DNA of 64,000 bases, taken from contig BCIA01000004.1 of assembly GCA_001599815.1 (NCBI GenBank), positions 4,056,082-4,120,081 of the forward strand, in the 5' to 3' direction. Position numbers and translations under genes: made by a program. The notes below the pieces were generated by a model. That model was not told where the DNA came from, did not search any database, and was given only the letters and a program-made list of their open reading frames with translations. This DNA is from Furcasterigmium furcatum (taxonomy: Eukaryota > Ascomycota > Sordariomycetes > Glomerellales > Plectosphaerellaceae). Positions 29,587 through 39,586 of this stretch are shown piece by piece (position 1 is the stretch's first letter; every line of letters starts with the position of its first letter).

Positions 29587-31427
29587 TCAAGATGAACCCT
29601 GAATCGCCGTCCCAATCTTCTCGCCAAGTTCCGGGTGCACCCTGCCAAACATTGCTGTTCCCACATGTCAGCCACACCAGCTACTCAGTAGATCAAGGAG
29701 CACACATCGTCGCAAACTTACCGAGAGCCTTCCCATGGACCTCTGGCGCAGCAGAGCCAAGGTGCTGAGAAACGTTGTACACCAGGGCCTCTTGCTCTCC
29801 CGGCTGCGTTCTAAGCATATCCCAAAAGGCCCGGGCCTGAACAAAGTCGTCATCGACGACCTGCGAAGTGAACCCGCAAACCGAGCCCACCCACTCCTCG
29901 TGGCCGCCGATTGCGTACCCATTGGCGCCCTGGCTGCCCACAAAGTTGACGGCTTTGAGATCGGAGCGCACATAGTTAGGGTCTCCCCCATAATTGTCCC
30001 CGAACGTCATGAATCCATCGCGCTGATAGGGACAGTAGACGGGGGACTTGGCCTTGTTGCAGGGGAGCTGCTGGTAGTTTACGCCAAGACGGTAGCGAGC
30101 AGCGTCATTGTAGGCAAACATGCGTGCTTGGAGCATTGGGTCTGCCGAGGGCGCGAACCCTCTGACCATGTTTGAAGGAGAGAATGCGGCCTGCTCGATA
30201 TCCGCAAAGTAGTTCGACGGCTAATGGGATCTGTCAGCGATAGGAAACGGCCTGAGAGAGGAAAAGACTTGCGTTCTCATTGAGGGTGAGCTTGCCCACC
30301 GGGATCAATGGGTAGTCGGCGTGAGGCCAGACCTTGGTCATGTCGAAGATGTTCCAGCGGTCCCTCTCTGCCTCGGCAGGGCTCATGACCTGGAAATAGA
30401 TGTTCCAAGATGGGTAGTCACCCTGGGAAATGGAGTCGTAGAGGTCAGCCGTGTGAGCATCCGGGTTCTCCCCAGCAGTCTTGGCGGCCTCATCTTGCGT
30501 GAGGTTCTGGATCCCCTGGTTGGTCTTGATGTGGATCTTGACGTAGTTGAACGTGCCATCCTGTCCATGTTAGTCAAGATCGGAGGAGAGGCATGGAGAT
30601 CTCACGTCTTTGACCAACTTGTACGTGTGGCCGCTGTACGCGTTCAGATTCCTGACACTCTTCGGAGTGCCTCGCCCGCTGAACAGATGCATGAGAGCGT
30701 GGATGCCCTCCTGGTTGTTGTTGTGGAAGCTAGAAGAGTCAGTGTATGCCAGACCGAGAAAGTCGAGTCGTAACGTACTCCCAAAACTGGAATCATGTCA
30801 GCAGCATCCTTCCAGACAATGTCAAGGTCCTTACCATGGTTGCATCGGTCACGTTGGAGGCCGGATGCCGCTTGTGAGATCGGTTCAGGGATGGGAACTT
30901 GATGGGATCACGGACGAAGAAGACAGGCTATACGGGTCAGCTGAGGCAGTATGGGCATCACGAGAGCCGCCTTACAATGCTGTTGAACACCCAGTCCTGG
31001 TTACCCTCCTCGTGAAAATCTTCATACCCCATCCGCGGACATCACGAATGGTGTCGGCGCTGCCCCTTTCCGGTCCAACGGTCGAGACGCGTAGCAAGAC
31101 CTTGGATTTCTTGCCAATGCCATTGAGAAACTTGGCAGAAGTCAACTGGGAGATGTCATGGGTGACCTCGAACTCGCCGAAAGCGCCAACAGCACGAGCA
31201 TGGACAACGCGCTCAGGGATGCGCTCTCGGCTGAAATGTGCCAGGGTCTCGATCAACTGCGTGTCTTGGAGTAGCATGAGACCCCTGATGGAGTTTCCGC
31301 CAAAGTGCTGCGCAGTGGTGGGATCGGCGTAGGGGACGCCTGGGAAATGTCAGCTCGGCGGATGGAGGTGATCCATGAATGAAGACACACCTTCGGCGAG
31401 AGTATAAGTTGGAACTGAGGTGGCCAT
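29587..31427 (-). CDS. Catalase, small-subunit type, interrupted by a one-base frameshift
   Basis: Heme catalase, about 493 aa if the frame is intact. Eight exons: 31427-31391, 31339-30976, 30927-30835, 30786-30779, 30729-30606, 30560-30273, 30220-29722, 29654-29587. The catalytic His is in RVVHARAVGAFG, the Asn in WVFNSIPVFF (read across the shift), and the heme-ligand Tyr in RMFAYNDAARYRLG. There is no N-terminal signal peptide. Exon 2 is 364 nt where intron phases require 365: one base is missing between 31012 and 31011, where GMKIFT should continue EEGNQDW. As given, translation stops after about 22 wrong codons. Also notable are an 8-nt exon and a GC-AG intron (30221-30272). It is either an inactive allele or a consensus error; everything downstream is intact. 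Confidence 0.85.
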
Positions 31428-32379
31428 TTTATGGGATTTCTTTTGGTAACAAAGGGATGCTAGGGACAATTTTGGCATATAGTTGAATCAATGATCTCTT
31501 TGAGACGGCGCTACCTTTGTATTAATGCTCTTGAAGAGCCATATTACTACCGATGCCGCGAGATCGTGGGCTCCTGAGCTCGGCATTGAATACCGCAGCC
31601 ACGTAAGACAGGGCACACGGTGACAAAGTCAGACAAGAACCCAACGAAAAGTCATCATGGATGAGGCATTCTAGCTCGATTCAGCACTTAGTAGTTCACC
31701 ACGATTTTCACGTAGATTCGGAGCCGAAAGCCTCAGCATCGGGTCCGGATTCCCGGACGGGAGACGCCACAGGCGCAACTCCGATCCCCGATCGCCGAGC
31801 TGATCCCGGGGAGTTAGTAACTGACCGTCGGCTTTCCAAGTCAGACATCAGTGCCTTAGATTACTGTTTATAGCTTTCTTCGGCATTCGCGTATGTCACT
31901 GAGAATCGCGGATTAGCGTTGCCGAATTGCGAGTCTCGTCCCATCACTCACTCGTACCACTCAGTCACCCACAAACGGCGATGGACATCCCGGCGCTTGG
32001 GGCTTGACGACTACACTTCGGAAATGGACAGCATCACAAGCCTTGGATCTTGTTTCCAGGTCTACGTAACCTTCGAACGCAGATGAGTAACTCCGGATGC
32101 GTACGTTATGCTGCACAATGGCCCGGGCATTCAAGGCCGTGATGACCGACGAGACGAGACTGGTGTGCTCAAAATACTAGCAACATTGATGTCCACAGAG
32201 TTCTATAAGTATCCCTTAAGGCTTTCCGCTGTCAACTCATTCGTTCTATCAGAACATCAACAAACATCACACTTCACAGCACAGCATAAACAACTCAAAA
32301 GACCGCCTATCCAGCGACTGTTCTTCTTCATCTCTTATCTCCATCTCCATTTTAACATATTTCACACTCAAAACTCACA
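31428..32379. promoter_or_regulatory. Divergent promoter of catalase and GMC oxidoreductase
   Basis: 952 bp between outward-facing start codons. A TATAAGT element lies at 32204-32210, followed by an A/C-rich leader (TCACAGCACAGCAT-type) before the GMC start. No gene is supported. Sharing a control region between an H2O2-producing-type flavoenzyme and a catalase is suggestive. Confidence 0.45.
32204..32210 (+). promoter_or_regulatory. TATA-like element of the GMC oxidoreductase gene
   Basis: TATAAGT, 176 bp before the start codon, followed by an A/C-rich leader suitable for a fungal 5' UTR. Confidence 0.35.
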
Positions 32380-34271
32380 ATGGTTGTCATTAGTGGCGCA
32401 TCCGACTTTGATTTCATCGTTGTCGGCGGTAAGTCTCCTCCCTTTACCCGGACTGACCACCACATCTGACTTCCAAAGGTGGCACTGCCGGCTGCGTCGT
32501 TGCCGGCCGCCTCGCCGAGAGTCCCAACGTCCGAGTGCTCGTCATTGAGGCAGGCGTCAGCTACACCAAGGACATCGAGGCCATCTCGACACCCGCTCGC
32601 GCCTTTGAGCTACGCGGCAGCAAGTGGGACTGGGGTTACAAGACAACCCTCATCGACCGCCCCGAGTACACGCGCATCGAGAAGCCCAACTCGCGCGGCA
32701 AGGTCCTGGGCGGCTCTTCGGCCGAGAACTACTTCACCTGGATCCGCGGCAGCGCCGCCACCTTCGACGACTGGGCTGCCTATGGCGGCGAGGAGTGGAC
32801 CTGGGACGGATGCAAGGAGTACTTCGACAAGCCTGCCACCTTCCACGACGACAACAATCTTTTCCCCAAGCACCTTCAGCACATCGGCACTTCCGGCCCC
32901 CTCAACGTTGCTCCCGCCGATCTGCTCCCTGAGGCGGCCCCTTTCCGTGAGGCTCTGAAGAAGGCCTGGGCCAGCAAGGGCGAGCTGATCAACGACGAAA
33001 TCTACGATGGCGAGATGCACGGTCTGGCCACGGCCGTCAGCACCATCTACAAGGGCGTCCGTTCCTCGAGCTGGATCTTCGTCGAGGGCAAGAAGAACGT
33101 GACTGTGCTGTCCGAGACCAACTCCAAGCGCCTCATCATCGAGAACGGCAAGGCCGTTGGCGTCGAGGTCATCGGCCCCGATGGCCAGGAGGTTACCTTC
33201 CGCGCCAGACGCGAGGTCATCGTCTCGTCCGGCGTCTACGAGTCTGCCAAGCTTCTTCTCCTTTCCGGCATCGGCCCCAAGCAGCATCTCGACGCCTTCG
33301 GCGTCGATACGATCGTCGATTCGCCGCACGTCGGCCAGAACCTGCTTGATCATCCCATCATGCCTCACGTTTTCAAACTCAAGGACGGCTACGGCCTCGA
33401 CCAGCACCTCCTCCGAGCCGGCCCTGAGAAGGACGGCGCCGTGTCCTCCTACCGCTGGAAGCACAAGGGCCCCCTCAGCAGCGGTCTCCTCGAGCTCATC
33501 GGCCTTCCCCGCATCGATGATCGTCTCAAGAACTGCAAGGAGTACGTCGAGTACCTGGAGAAGAACGGCGGCGTTGATCCCTTCGGCCCCGGCGGCCAGC
33601 CTCACTTCGAGATCGATTTTGTGGTAAGTTCCTGTCCACTCACGAGGAGCGATCAAGATCTAACACGGCCGTCAGCCCATGTTCTGCGACGCCTTCCAAT
33701 GGCACTTCCCCACGCCCCGCGAGGGCAACTATTTCACCGTCATCGTTGACCTCCTCCGCCCGCTCTCGCAGAACGGCACCGTCACACTCAACTCGACCAA
33801 CCCGCTGGAGCAGCCCAACATCAACATCAACTTCTTCTCCAACGACCTGGATCTGATTGCCCTCCGAGAGGGTGTCCGCTTTGTCGACGACATCATCATG
33901 AACGGCGATGGCATGAAGGACATCATTGACGGCGACTACCCCTGGCCCATGCCTCGCACGTCTGACGAGGGCATGATCAAGGCCATTCTGGACCGATCCC
34001 AGACCGGCTTCCGTGAGTTCATTCCCAGCCTTGAGATTTGGGGCATCATCACTGACTCCTTTCAGATCCCTGTGGCACTGCCCGCATGTCCCAGAGCATT
34101 GAGCAAGGCGTCGTCGACGGCAAGCTTCGTGTCCATGGTGTTGAGAACCTGCGCGTCATTGACGCCTCGGTCATTCCTGTCATTCCGGACTGCCGCATTC
34201 AGAACTCGGTGTACATGATTGCGGAGAAGGCCTCGGACATGATCAAGGCCGCCTATCCTGACCTGTTCTAG
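32380..34271 (+). CDS. GMC (glucose-methanol-choline) family FAD oxidoreductase
   Basis: Four exons (32380-32428, 32479-33623, 33676-34012, 34066-34271) give 578 aa. The ADP-binding fold is FDFIVVGGGTAGCVVAGRL, with the acidic residue in VRVLVIEAG. The first GMC signature appears as GKVLGGSSAENYFTWIRGS, and the second as SSGVYESAKLLLLSGIG. The C-terminal domain has HPCGTARM and a catalytic-pair region IPDCRIQNSVYMIAEKA. There is no signal peptide, so it is intracellular or peroxisome-independent. Members oxidise alcohols, sugars or aryl alcohols, often releasing H2O2. It is divergent from a catalase gene, which would fit local peroxide handling. The substrate cannot be inferred. Confidence 0.9.
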
Positions 34272-35171
34272 AGTACGCTATGGACGATATATTGTTTGAG
34301 TAGATGTAGACGGACCTAGACGCTGTGGTTAGACTAATGATTGTATTTTTTCTCCTTTTCAAGTTGTGCCCCTTTTACGAAAGTCGAAATGATCCTCGTA
34401 ATCCCCCCAACTGCCGCAGCATTCTTTGATGCCAGGCCGCCCCGAGTATCTCACCTGGCAACGCCGACATCTTCTCCGGCCATTTAAGTCTAAATAACGT
34501 GCGTGACAGTGTGAGATGGATCATTGTCAGTATCATGCCCATAGACTTGGTATCGCATGTGGCAGGGCGAGCAGCATCCGCCGTTGAGCCGCCAGTGTGT
34601 ATTAATAACTTCGGACGTCATATTCGTCCCGTCGGCTTCTCTCCGGCCAGCCGGGATCACGTCCCGAAGGGCGGATTCACCCCTTTACAAGCTGTAGCAC
34701 GTAAGGCGGGACCGGCACTATGGCTCCGGCACTGAAGCGGGGGATCGACGGGCGATACTCCCCGAAAAGGGGCAGCGATGCAACTTCGTCAGGGGTATAA
34801 ACTACGGACCGATGCAGATTCCCCTCTGGAGGCTCGGCAATCTCATTTATTCAGAACTGCGCCAGATGGTGATGTGCGGCTCTCCTTCCCTGTTACTACA
34901 AACGGTGTCCAGGCCTCCGAAAGATCAGCGGCTTGGGGAGAGATCAGCATCAGGAGGCCCTGATGGGGCCCTACAATTGATGGTTTTCAATTTCGATCCA
35001 TGGACATGTCCGCGCGTTATTGCTTGGGATCACGAGATGCTGGACAGTGTATCTATAGTGGCTGTCCACGATGCATGATCAGTATAAATAGACCACTGGC
35101 AGGCTCCATGGCCTATCTAATTTTTGCACAGCAATTCAGCATTCGTCTTCTTCTTGTACATATCAGCCATC
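34272..35171. other. Intergenic region with cellobiohydrolase promoter
   Basis: No gene seen. A strong TATA box (35083-35090) lies near the right end. Confidence 0.4.
35083..35090 (+). promoter_or_regulatory. TATA box of the GH6 gene
   Basis: TATAAATA, a perfect consensus, sits 89 bp before the start codon of the cellobiohydrolase gene, implying a short leader. Confidence 0.6.
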
Positions 35172-36370
35172 ATGCGCACTGGTCTTGCTGCTCTCGCGGC
35201 CGTCACGGCGGCCGGCGTCGTCTCCGCCAGGCCTCAGGTCTACCCCCGCCAGAACGACAGCGGCAACCCCTTCGAGGGCCGCCAGCTGTACGTGAACCCG
35301 GTGTACTCTGGCCGGCTCAATGAGACCAGGGACTCCTTCCTCGAGGCCGGTGACGCCGAGAACGCCGGCAAGGTGCAGTACGTCCAGGACAACGTCGGCT
35401 CCTTCGTCTGGATCGTCAGCCTCGACACTCTCGAGGACATTGACCTCGCCGTCGAGTCCGCCCGCGAGGCCCAGGAGGCCACCGGCCAGGAGCAGATCCT
35501 CGGCCTCGTCCTCTACAACCTGCCCGACAGGGACTGTAGCGCCGGCGAGAGCGCGGGCGAGTTCAGCCTCGACGAGAACGGCCTCGAGCGCTACAAGGCG
35601 GAGTTCGTCGACCCCTACGCCGAGAGGATCCATGCGGCCTCCGACCTGACCTTCGCCATCGTCATCGAGCCCGATGCGGTCGGCAACATGGTCACCAACC
35701 AGGGCCTCGAGTTCTGCGCCAACGCCGCCGAGCCCCAGCGCGACGGCATGGCCTACGCCATCCAACAGCTCCAGGCCGACCACGTCCATCTGTACATCGA
35801 CGCATCCCACGGCGGCTGGCTCGGCTGGGCCGACAACCTCGCACCCAGTAAGTCCCCTCCCGACCCATCGCGACGCGCGAGCAGATACTGACCTCTCCGC
35901 CCCTCCTAGCCGCCGCCGAGTTCGCAACAATCCTGGCCAAGGCCGGCGGCAACGCCAGGATCCGCGGCTTCGCGACCAACGTCTCCAACTACAACCCCGC
36001 GTTCGCCGCGGTCCCCGAGCCGTACACGGAGGGCAGCCCCTCGTACGACGAGAGCAACTACGCGCTGTCCCTGGCGCCCGAGCTCGAGGCGCGCGGCCTC
36101 CCGTCCAACTTCATCATCGACCAGGGCCGCGTCGCGCTCCCGGGCGCCCGCGCGGAATGGGGCGAGTGGTGCAACGTCGAGGCCGGCTTCGGCCAGCCCG
36201 CCACCACCGTCACGGAGAACCCGCACATCGACAGCATCGTCTGGATCAAGCCCGGCGGCGAGAGCGATGGCGAGTGCGGCTACGAGGGCTCTCCTGTGGC
36301 CGGCGCGTGGTTCGATGAGTACGCCCAGCTGCTGACCGTCAACGCGCACCCTGATATCGTCTCTGCTTAA
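35172..36370 (+). CDS. Secreted GH6 cellobiohydrolase, catalytic domain only
   Basis: Two exons (35172-35847, 35910-36370; intron 62 nt) give 378 aa. The signal peptide is MRTGLAALAAVTAAGVVSA, probably followed by a short propeptide ending near YPRQ. Both GH6 signatures are visible: VLYNLPDRDC and FAIVIEPDAV, containing the two catalytic-centre Asp residues, plus IDASHGGWLGW and the later WIKPGGESDGEC loop. It cleaves cellobiose from non-reducing cellulose ends. It lacks the N-terminal CBM1 and Ser/Thr linker of the classic Cel6A enzymes, so it probably acts on soluble or amorphous glucan. An upstream in-frame ATG (35124) would spoil the signal peptide, so 35172 is preferred. Confidence 0.92.
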
Positions 36371-37177
36371 GGGGGGCGGGCGCCGGGTGAGTGAGGGGGG
36401 ATCAAAGGGGCGCGAGGCGAGGGGCCTGGGTAGGGGGAGTTTGCAGTAGAAGACAGGAGAGAGCTAGACTCGGCCGGAATGATAGATAGCTAGATCAGAG
36501 GTGATATCAGCCAACATCATCGTCCTGACATGCTGCCCTTGTGCCTGTGGCGATGACGTTCTTCATCTTGTCCTCCAGGCCTAGAGCTGCCGAGCTCCCG
36601 AGATTCGTCATAGAAAATTGCCCTGATCGTCAGCTGCCGTCTTAACTCTGCGAGGGGTAGGCCAGATCTGGCTGACCACTGCCACCGGACGAGGCACCGG
36701 TGATCGTTGATCTTCCCGCCTTGCCAGGAACAGTATACATGAAATCGACCACCCATCGAACTGGGATTGGGCCAAAAGTTATCGGGACTCGCTGAAAGAA
36801 ATACCCGGGATCTCCAGGCCTGAAGCGTGTCGCCCTCCGCCGGAAGGGGAAATGTCTTTGTTTGTGGCGTCCTCGATCGTCAACCGCTGGACCAAGTAAA
36901 CCACATCGCCCGTGTTTCACCCCCCGAGACATGGCTTTCACTGGGAGTGAAACAATCGAGGAGCTTCCCCCAGTGGCGTCAGCTAATCGATAACAGCCTA
37001 GCAGATGGAGAATGCCATCATCCCCCAACGAAAACGATGGCATGCTGCATCCGTCGCGGAATGGGGGAGCATTTGCTCCAAGCTCGAGGGAGCTCTTCAT
37101 AAAGGGGCACCACACCCAAACAGCGCCCGCGTGGCTTGCTCACCCAACCCTCGCCAGAATTGCTGTCAAAAAAAGAA
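36371..37177. other. Intergenic region, 0.8 kb
   Basis: Nothing beyond 3' flank of GH6 and the promoter of the phospholipase gene. A CATAAAGG element at about 37097 could be a weak TATA box. Confidence 0.35.
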
Positions 37178-39586
37178 ATGGAGCATTTTCATCGTTACTT
37201 CTTTCTTGCGCTTTGCGCGGCGCTCTTCGCTGTCCTGGTGCGTGCACAGGGCGGCGGAGGGTCGCAGGGAGTAGATCCATACGCGCCCCAGTACGTCGAC
37301 TGTCCTTCGAACCTCCGAGTAAGATCGGCCCGAGATGTAAGTCAAAGACCAAGCAAACTCCCATCAGATGTCCACCAGAGCTGATTGATACCAGGGTTTG
37401 TCCCGCCAAGAAAGGGATTGGAGGTCTCGCCGCAGGGAGAAGGTGGTTGACGCTCTGGGCCCCTATCTCAGGCTCGCCAACATCCGAGACTTCGATGTAG
37501 ATGAGTTCGTGGGCGACTTGAACGACACCAACTACCCCGTCATTGGCCTCTCAATCTCGGGCGGTGGCACTCAGTCTGGCTTCGGAGGCCTGGGCATCTG
37601 GCAGGCCTTTGATAACCGATACCCTGGCGCCGTAGGGGCACGCACGGGCGGCATCACCCAGCTCCTGAGTTACCTCTCCGGCCTGAGCGGCGGTGGTGCT
37701 CTTACCGTCGCTACCATGTAAGTCCATGACATTGAGCCGTGCCGCTTGACTTGCCCCGGACCTAACGTCGACCAGCGCCGCGAACAACTTTGGAAGCTGG
37801 GAGCAGCTCCAGGAGTCCGTCAACTACACCGTCGACTACACCAAGGGACCCGGCGGGAATCAAGAACAGTACTTCGAGGGCCTCTACGAGAACGTCGGCG
37901 CCAAAGCCGAGGCCGGCTTCCCCATCTCCGCCACCGATCCTTTCGGCCAGTTCTGGGGCACGTATCTCCCGGAGGACTGGAAGTACAAGAACTACTCCGA
38001 GATCGCCGGCGCAGGCACCGCCTTCTCCGATGGCGACGCGCCCATGCCCATCATCGTGCTGGCGGAGGTCATCCCGGGGAAGTCCCCCGAGATCGGCGGG
38101 CTCCTGTACCCCGGGTTCAACGAGACCAACGGCTTCAACCTGACGTCGTACGAGGTCAACCCCTACGAGTTCGGCAGCTGGGCGGGAGGCAGGGTCCAGG
38201 CGTTCTACCCGACCAGGTACCTCGGCACCGCCATGTCGAACAACTCGGTGGCGAACAGCAGCGAGTGCGTCACCGGCTTCGACAAGTTCACCTTCATCCA
38301 GGGCTCGACGGCGAGCGCGTTCCCCGCGTGGTTCATCGACCTCTTCTACGGCATCCCGGTCTTCGCGAAGAGAGGCCTGGAAGGACGACAGAGTGGTGGT
38401 GGTGGTGGCGGCGGCGGCGGCACCGGCGGCGTGGTGATCCCGCCCGGCAAGGAGAACAACGGCCTTGTGTTCTTGGTCAACCAGACCGCCGTCAACTTCA
38501 ACCAGACCTTCAATCAGTCCATGTGGGCGACCTACCCCAACCCCTTTGAGGACTATAATCCAGCCATGCGGGGCGTGGATGAGCTTCTCTTGGTTCGTTG
38601 CCGGCGTCGAAGCAGTGAAGTGAATCAGTCTGCTAATTCCCATGGCCGCAGGTGGACGGCAGTCTGACGGGCGAGACCAACCCCATCCGACCGCACATCA
38701 TCCCCGCGAGGAGCGTGGACTTTATCATCGTCTACGAGTCCTCCTCAGATTCCCCCGAGTACGACTGGGTCAATGGAACAAACCTCATAAGTAAGTCACC
38801 TCCCCGTTCCAAAGCCCCTGGCACCGCGGCCTCTGACCGGGCACAGACACGGGCCTCTCGGCCAAGGAGGGCAACCTCCCCTTCCCGAGCATCCCGGACG
38901 TCGACACGATGGTCACACAGAACCTCACCCGGCAGCCGACCTTCTTCGGGTGCGACGCCAACGACACGGCGACGCCGCTGGTGCTGTATCTCCCGAACGC
39001 GCCGTGGTCCGCGTACTCGAACTTCTCGTACCTGCAGACCGCGTTCACGCAGAACCAGATCAACGTGACGGTCGACAACGCGTTCCAGGTGGCCACGTAC
39101 GGCAACGGCACCGTCGACCGCGAGTGGCCCGAGTGCCTGGCCTGCGCCGTCATCAGGGGCAGCCTGCGGCGGGCGGGCAGGGACCTCCCGGAGCAGTGCA
39201 GGCGGTGCTTCGACCGGCACTGCTATACCGGCGGAAACGTCAACGGGACGGTCACGGAGGCCAACTATGACCTCAGCCTCAGGCTGGACCCGGGGCTCTC
39301 GTACCAGGAATGGAATGACACCGTTTGGAACCGTGGAGTCGAGCAGGGCGGAGGAGGAGGGAATGGAAGCGGAAATGGAAGCGGAAATGGAAGCGGAAAC
39401 GGCAGTGGTAATGGCAGTGGTAATGGAAGCGGCGGCGGCGGCGGCGGTGGTGGTGGTGGTGGTGGCAACGGCTCAGGAAACGAGGGCGGCAACGGCTCTG
39501 GCGATGGCAGTTCTGGCTCCTGGATCAGGCCTGCTGTTTGGATGCTCGTGGTTATCTCGTTGCAGGCGATGTTCCTTCAGCTATAG
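37178..39586 (+). CDS. Secreted GPI-type lysophospholipase / phospholipase B
   Basis: Five exons (37178-37336, 37395-37717, 37776-38592, 38652-38790, 38847-39586) give 725 aa. The signal peptide ends near VLVRAQ. The patatin/cPLA2-like core shows the oxyanion-hole motif LSISGGGTQSGFGG and nucleophile Ser in LSGLSGGGAL; the catalytic Asp is likely in LLVDGSLTGE. The later block CDANDTATPLVLYLPNAPWS is typical of fungal PLB. There are many N-glycosylation sequons. The C-terminus has a NGSG-repeat stalk, a poly-Gly run and a hydrophobic tail (VWMLVVISLQAMFLQL) fitting a GPI anchor signal. A glycine-rich insertion (GRQSGGGGGGGGGGTGG) interrupts the catalytic domain at about 38391-38436, which is unusual. 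It deacylates phospholipids at the cell surface. Confidence 0.9.
39354..39480. repeat. GGAAGCGGAAAT-type coding minisatellite (Asn-Gly-Ser-Gly stalk)
   Basis: A tandem array of 12-bp units encodes repeated NGSG, each with an N-glycosylation sequon, then degenerates into a GGC/GGT poly-Gly run. It lies in the predicted stalk of the phospholipase B and should vary in length between strains. Confidence 0.75.

Noticed and set aside
32610..33656. A 348-codon antisense frame inside the GMC gene
   Set aside because: Shadow frame; the sense strand carries the full FAD-binding and GMC motifs.
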